From positions 1 through 7,746 of the forward strand of contig JAGSPQ010000281.1 of NCBI GenBank assembly GCA_018262385.1: a stretch of DNA of 7,746 nucleotides. The letters are read 5' to 3'. Position 1 is the first letter of the stretch. Each line of letters opens with the position of its first letter. Positions 5,768 to 7,746 of the stretch are shown in pieces. The translations under genes were made by a program, and so were the position numbers. The notes beneath the pieces were generated by a model. The model was given only the letters and a program-made list of their open reading frames with translations, made no database searches and was not told the origin of the DNA. This DNA is from Myxococcaceae bacterium. GTDB taxonomy: Bacteria; Myxococcota; Myxococcia; Myxococcales; Myxococcaceae.

Positions 5768-5906
5768 GGCACTGGATCAGCTCTCCCTGCGGGTCGAAGA
5801 GCAGCCCCTCGTAGCGGGGGCAGCGCAGGCAGTGGTCGAGGCTCTCCAGCTCCTGGCTGATCGGGCAGTGGATCCGCAGCGCCTCGGCGCAGACGCCTCC
5901 CTCCAT
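5706..5906 (-). pseudogene. N-terminal Cys-motif segment of the frameshifted CBS gene
   Basis: From ATG 5906 the frame encodes a convincing Cys-rich segment: C6, C14-P, C26-x2-C29 and C46, including the stretch HCLRCPRYEGLLFDPQGE. After about residue 65 it dissolves into Arg/Gly-rich nonsense, just where the CBS domains begin one base out of phase. Similar Cys motifs before CBS pairs exist, as I recall, in proteins of Anaeromyxobacter-like bacteria, and suggest a metal-binding N-terminal element. ATG 5906 has no ribosome-binding site of its own, but it overlaps in TGATG the stop of a 25-codon frame starting at ATG 5983, which has AAGGA six bases upstream. The frame from 5906 also stays open and codon-like upstream to about 5995, so the true N-terminus may begin further out with a second lost base. 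Marked as a gene remnant; a sequencing error is an equally simple explanation. Confidence 0.6.
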
Positions 5907-6167
5907 CAGGATGCGGCGCCGCCGGACCTGCAGGGTGACCGAGCGTTCCAGGTGCTCGGCTGGTGCCCTCTCGGGGAGCTCATCCGTGTTCCTTCACCTC
6001 TTCGTTGCGTCAATCCACGGCCCGGGGCCGCTATTTCGCCCGACGAAAAGCTTTCTCCCGGGGTCGCAAGGCTTGCGCCGGAACCGCCGCCGGCCCACCT
6101 CGCCCGACGGAGCGCGGGTGGCACACAGCAAGCAGAGCGAGCGCGACACCAAACGGGGAGGCGGGTG
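5907..6167. other. Divergent intergenic region between the CBS gene and the nos genes
   Basis: This 261-bp gap separates the minus-strand CBS gene from the plus-strand cytochrome c/nosZ pair and must hold at least the nos promoter. The left third (5907-5995) may be coding for the CBS gene's N-terminus. An odd-centred palindrome, CGCAAG-G-CTTGCG, lies at 6065-6077, and a GC-only palindrome at 6018-6030. A TTGCGT hexamer at 6005-6010 could serve as a weak -35, but there is no good -10. I found no TTGAY-N4-RTCAA site here, so FNR/DNR control of nosZ is not visible in this region. No RNA gene or recognisable repeat was seen. Confidence 0.45.
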
Positions 6168-6650
6168 ATGAACCGAGCTGGAATCCTGATCGCTTTGAGC
6201 CTCACCCTCGCGCTGGCGGCCTGCGAGAAGAAGAAGGAAGGTGCGGCCGCGCCTGCCCCCACTGCGCCCGCTCCGGCGGCGGTGGAACCCGCAGCAGTTG
6301 CTGCCGCGCCGGCGCAGCCAGCGGCAGCAGCCACCGCGACAGATGCCGGGCAGGGGCAAACAGCGATCGCCGAGGCGGAACAGATCTTCCAGACCCGCTG
6401 CACCGTCTGCCACGGCCCGCTGGGCAAGGGCGACGGGCCCGGCTCGCTGGGGCTCGATCCGAAGCCCCGCAACTTCACCGACCCCAAGTGGCAGGCGGAG
6501 GTCACTGACGAGTACCTCGAGAAGATCATCCTCTACGGCGGGCTGGCGGTCGGAAGGAGCGCGGCGATGCCGCCGAACTCCGACCTCGCCGCCAAGCCCG
6601 AGGTGATCGCCGGCATCCGCGCCCACGTTCGTTCGCTGCGCGGCAAGTAG
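6168..6650 (+). CDS. Lipoprotein monoheme cytochrome c, probable electron donor to NosZ
   Basis: This is a 160-residue exported cytochrome. The signal peptide ends in a lipobox, LAAC, with C19 as the lipidated residue, so it is membrane-anchored on the periplasmic side. Residues 24-64 form an Ala/Pro-rich flexible linker. The C-terminal cytochrome c domain has heme site CTVCH (78-82), then GPLGKGDGPGS, the segment RNFTDPKW and a likely axial Met in SAAMPPN (M134). GGGGAGG six bases upstream of ATG 6168 is a strong ribosome-binding site. An in-frame GTG directly before the ATG is a less likely alternative start. The gene ends 27 bp before nosZ on the same strand. Clade II nos clusters typically carry small c-type cytochromes (NosC1/NosC2 in Wolinella) in place of the NosR route, so this protein plausibly passes electrons to the CuA site of NosZ. 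That role is inferred from position and family. Confidence 0.9.
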   Translation: MNRAGILIALSLTLALAACEKKKEGAAAPAPTAPAPAAVEPAAVAAAPAQPAAAATATDAGQGQTAIAEAEQIFQTRCTVCHGPLGKGDGPGSLGLDPKPRNFTDPKWQAEVTDEYLEKIILYGGLAVGRSAAMPPNSDLAAKPEVIAGIRAHVRSLRGK

Positions 6651-6677
6651 CTCCACTCCAAAACCAGGGAAGCCGTC

Positions 6678-7746
6678 ATGCCATTGCGCGCCATCGTCGC
6701 CGGTCTGTTCCTCACCCTCACGTCGTGTGTCGCCTGCAACGGCAGCGAGAAGGCGATGGAGCCTTCCGCGTCTTCAGGCCAGGCCCTGTCGCGCGGAGCC
6801 AGCATCCAGGACCTGATGAAGGCCCGGAAGCTCTCGGAGGCCGACGTCAACGCGGCGCTCAAGACCTACATGCCCAGCGGCCAGCTCGACGAGTACTACG
6901 CGTTCGCCTCGGGTGGGCAGTCGGGCCAGGTGATCGTGCTCGGGCTGCCGAGCATGCGGATCCTCAAGTACGTCGCCGCCTTCACCCCCGAGCCCTGGCA
7001 GGGCTTCGGCTACGGCGACGACAGCAATGCGGTGGTCAAGGGCGGCAGCCGCAACGACAAGCTGATCACCTGGGGCGACATGCACCACATGGCGCTCTCG
7101 GAGAGCAAGGGCGACTACGACGGCCAGTTCCTGTTCGTGAACGACAAGGCCAACGCGCGCCTGGCGTTGATCGACTTGCGCGACTTCGTCACCACCCAGA
7201 TCGTCGGCAGCGAGCTGATCCAGTCGGATCACGGCGGCGCGTTCGTCACTCCCGACACCGACTACGTCATCGAGACCTCGCAGTACCCCGCGCCCCTGGG
7301 CGGCAAGTACGCCGACCTGAAGGAGTTCAACGACAAGTACCGCGGCGCGATGATCTTCTGGCGGTTCAACCGGGAGAAGCGGCGAATCATCCCCGAGGAG
7401 TCCTTCGCCCTCGAGCTGCCGCCGTACATGCAGGACCTGGCCGACAGCGGAAAGCTGATCTCGGACGGTTTTGCCTTCTGCAACTCGTTCGACACCGAGC
7501 GGGCCTGGGGCGGGAACATGGAAGGCAACCCGCCGCTGGAGTCGGCCGCGTCGAAGAACGACATGGACTTCCTCCACGTCGTCAACTGGCGGAAAGCCGC
7601 CGAGGTGGTGAAGGCCGGGAAGACGACCACGATCGCCGGGATGCGGGTGATCTCGCTGCAGACCTCGATCGAAGAGAAGCTGCTCCACCTCATCCCCGAG
7701 CCGAAGAGCCCGCACGGCGTCGACGTCACTCCCGACGGGGAAGACA
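6678..7746 (+). CDS. nosZ: Nitrous oxide reductase NosZ, Sec/lipoprotein-type (clade II), 3' end beyond window
   Basis: The frame is open for 356 codons to the window end. NosZ reduces N2O to N2 in the periplasm using a four-copper CuZ centre and a binuclear CuA. The N-terminal beta-propeller half is present, with CuZ ligand motifs GDMHHMALSE (H136, H137), QSDHGGAFVTP (H185) and PKSPHGVDVTPDG (H346). Remaining His ligands and the C-terminal CuA domain lie outside. The export signal is short and lacks a twin-arginine motif. It has a lipobox-like LTSC (C17), with a second Cys at 20, so the protein is Sec-exported and probably lipid-anchored, as in clade II NosZ. AGGGA about seven bases upstream supports ATG 6678. 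The preceding gene, 27 bp away, is a lipoprotein cytochrome c and likely shares its transcript. Identity is very secure; lipidation is inferred from the motif. Confidence 0.96.
   Translation, partial: MPLRAIVAGLFLTLTSCVACNGSEKAMEPSASSGQALSRGASIQDLMKARKLSEADVNAALKTYMPSGQLDEYYAFASGGQSGQVIVLGLPSMRILKYVAAFTPEPWQGFGYGDDSNAVVKGGSRNDKLITWGDMHHMALSESKGDYDGQFLFVNDKANARLALIDLRDFVTTQIVGSELIQSDHGGAFVTPDTDYVIETSQYPAPLGGKYADLKEFNDKYRGAMIFWRFNREKRRIIPEESFALELPPYMQDLADSGKLISDGFAFCNSFDTERAWGGNMEGNPPLESAASKNDMDFLHVVNWRKAAEVVKAGKTTTIAGMRVISLQTSIEEKLLHLIPEPKSPHGVDVTPDGED

Noticed and set aside
4359..5906. A 515-codon minus-strand open frame joining the Cys-motif segment to b561-SHP
   Set aside because: Between about 5705 and 5304 its translation is Arg/Gly/Ala nonsense, while another frame there encodes the CBS domains. 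The b561 module has its own ATG 5303 with GGAGG and an operator-like repeat upstream; stop-free readthrough is a GC effect.
5469..6167. Upstream in-frame extension of the lipoprotein cytochrome c to 393 codons
   Set aside because: The lipobox signal peptide starts at ATG 6168 with a strong ribosome-binding site; the extension is antisense to the CBS gene and low in complexity.
6774..7715. Minus-strand open frame of 313 codons opposite nosZ
   Set aside because: It is an antisense shadow of nosZ, whose plus frame contains conserved copper-ligand motifs throughout.
1..7746. CRISPR arrays, tRNA/rRNA genes, insertion sequences or phage genes
   Set aside because: I looked for repeat-spacer periodicity, transposase motifs, inverted terminal repeats and RNA-like segments and saw none; all sizeable stretches are accounted for by respiratory and regulatory genes.

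Overview
The window is very GC-rich bacterial DNA with strong G/C preference at third codon positions, dense gene packing and stop/start overlaps. The gene content points to a respiratory Gram-negative that reduces nitrogen oxides: a hemerythrin-type protein, NnrS, a Sec/lipoprotein-type (clade II) nitrous oxide reductase and several periplasmic c-type cytochromes. A Myxococcota/Anaeromyxobacter-like or other high-GC 'delta' lineage would fit, but that is inferred from gene content and composition; there is no taxonomic marker gene here.

Layout. (1) 1-1390, plus strand: the 3' end of a hemerythrin-like protein runs directly into nnrS, which uses a TTG start abutting the previous stop. (2) 1406-1774, minus strand: a small Cys-motif protein (97 aa), convergent with nnrS, with a perfect FNR/DNR-type palindrome upstream. 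(3) 1782-5303, minus strand: a tight four-gene operon read right to left. It encodes a cytochrome b561 fused to a DUF1924/SHP-like cytochrome c, a diheme cytochrome c (DHC), an OmpR/PhoB-type response regulator and a sensor histidine kinase. The last three are linked by 1-bp and 4-bp overlaps. An exact 11-bp tandem repeat stands upstream, as expected for an OmpR-family operator. (4) 5390-5906, minus strand: a Cys-motif plus tandem-CBS-domain gene, apparently broken by a 7-bp tandem duplication. (5) 5907-6167: a divergent intergenic region. (6) 6168-7746, plus strand: a lipoprotein monoheme cytochrome c followed 27 bp later by nosZ, cut by the window end.

Working model. NosZ reduces N2O, and the adjacent lipoprotein cytochrome c probably delivers its electrons. 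NnrS and the hemerythrin protein deal with nitric oxide or other reactive nitrogen species. The b561-SHP/DHC operon forms a separate quinol -> b -> diheme c -> SHP branch, whose high-spin-type heme c could bind O2 or NO, under its own two-component system. The most unusual points are the b561-SHP fusion with a signal-peptide-like fifth helix, the 11-bp operator repeat, the 7-bp duplication in the CBS gene, and the kinase H-box lacking its usual acidic residue.
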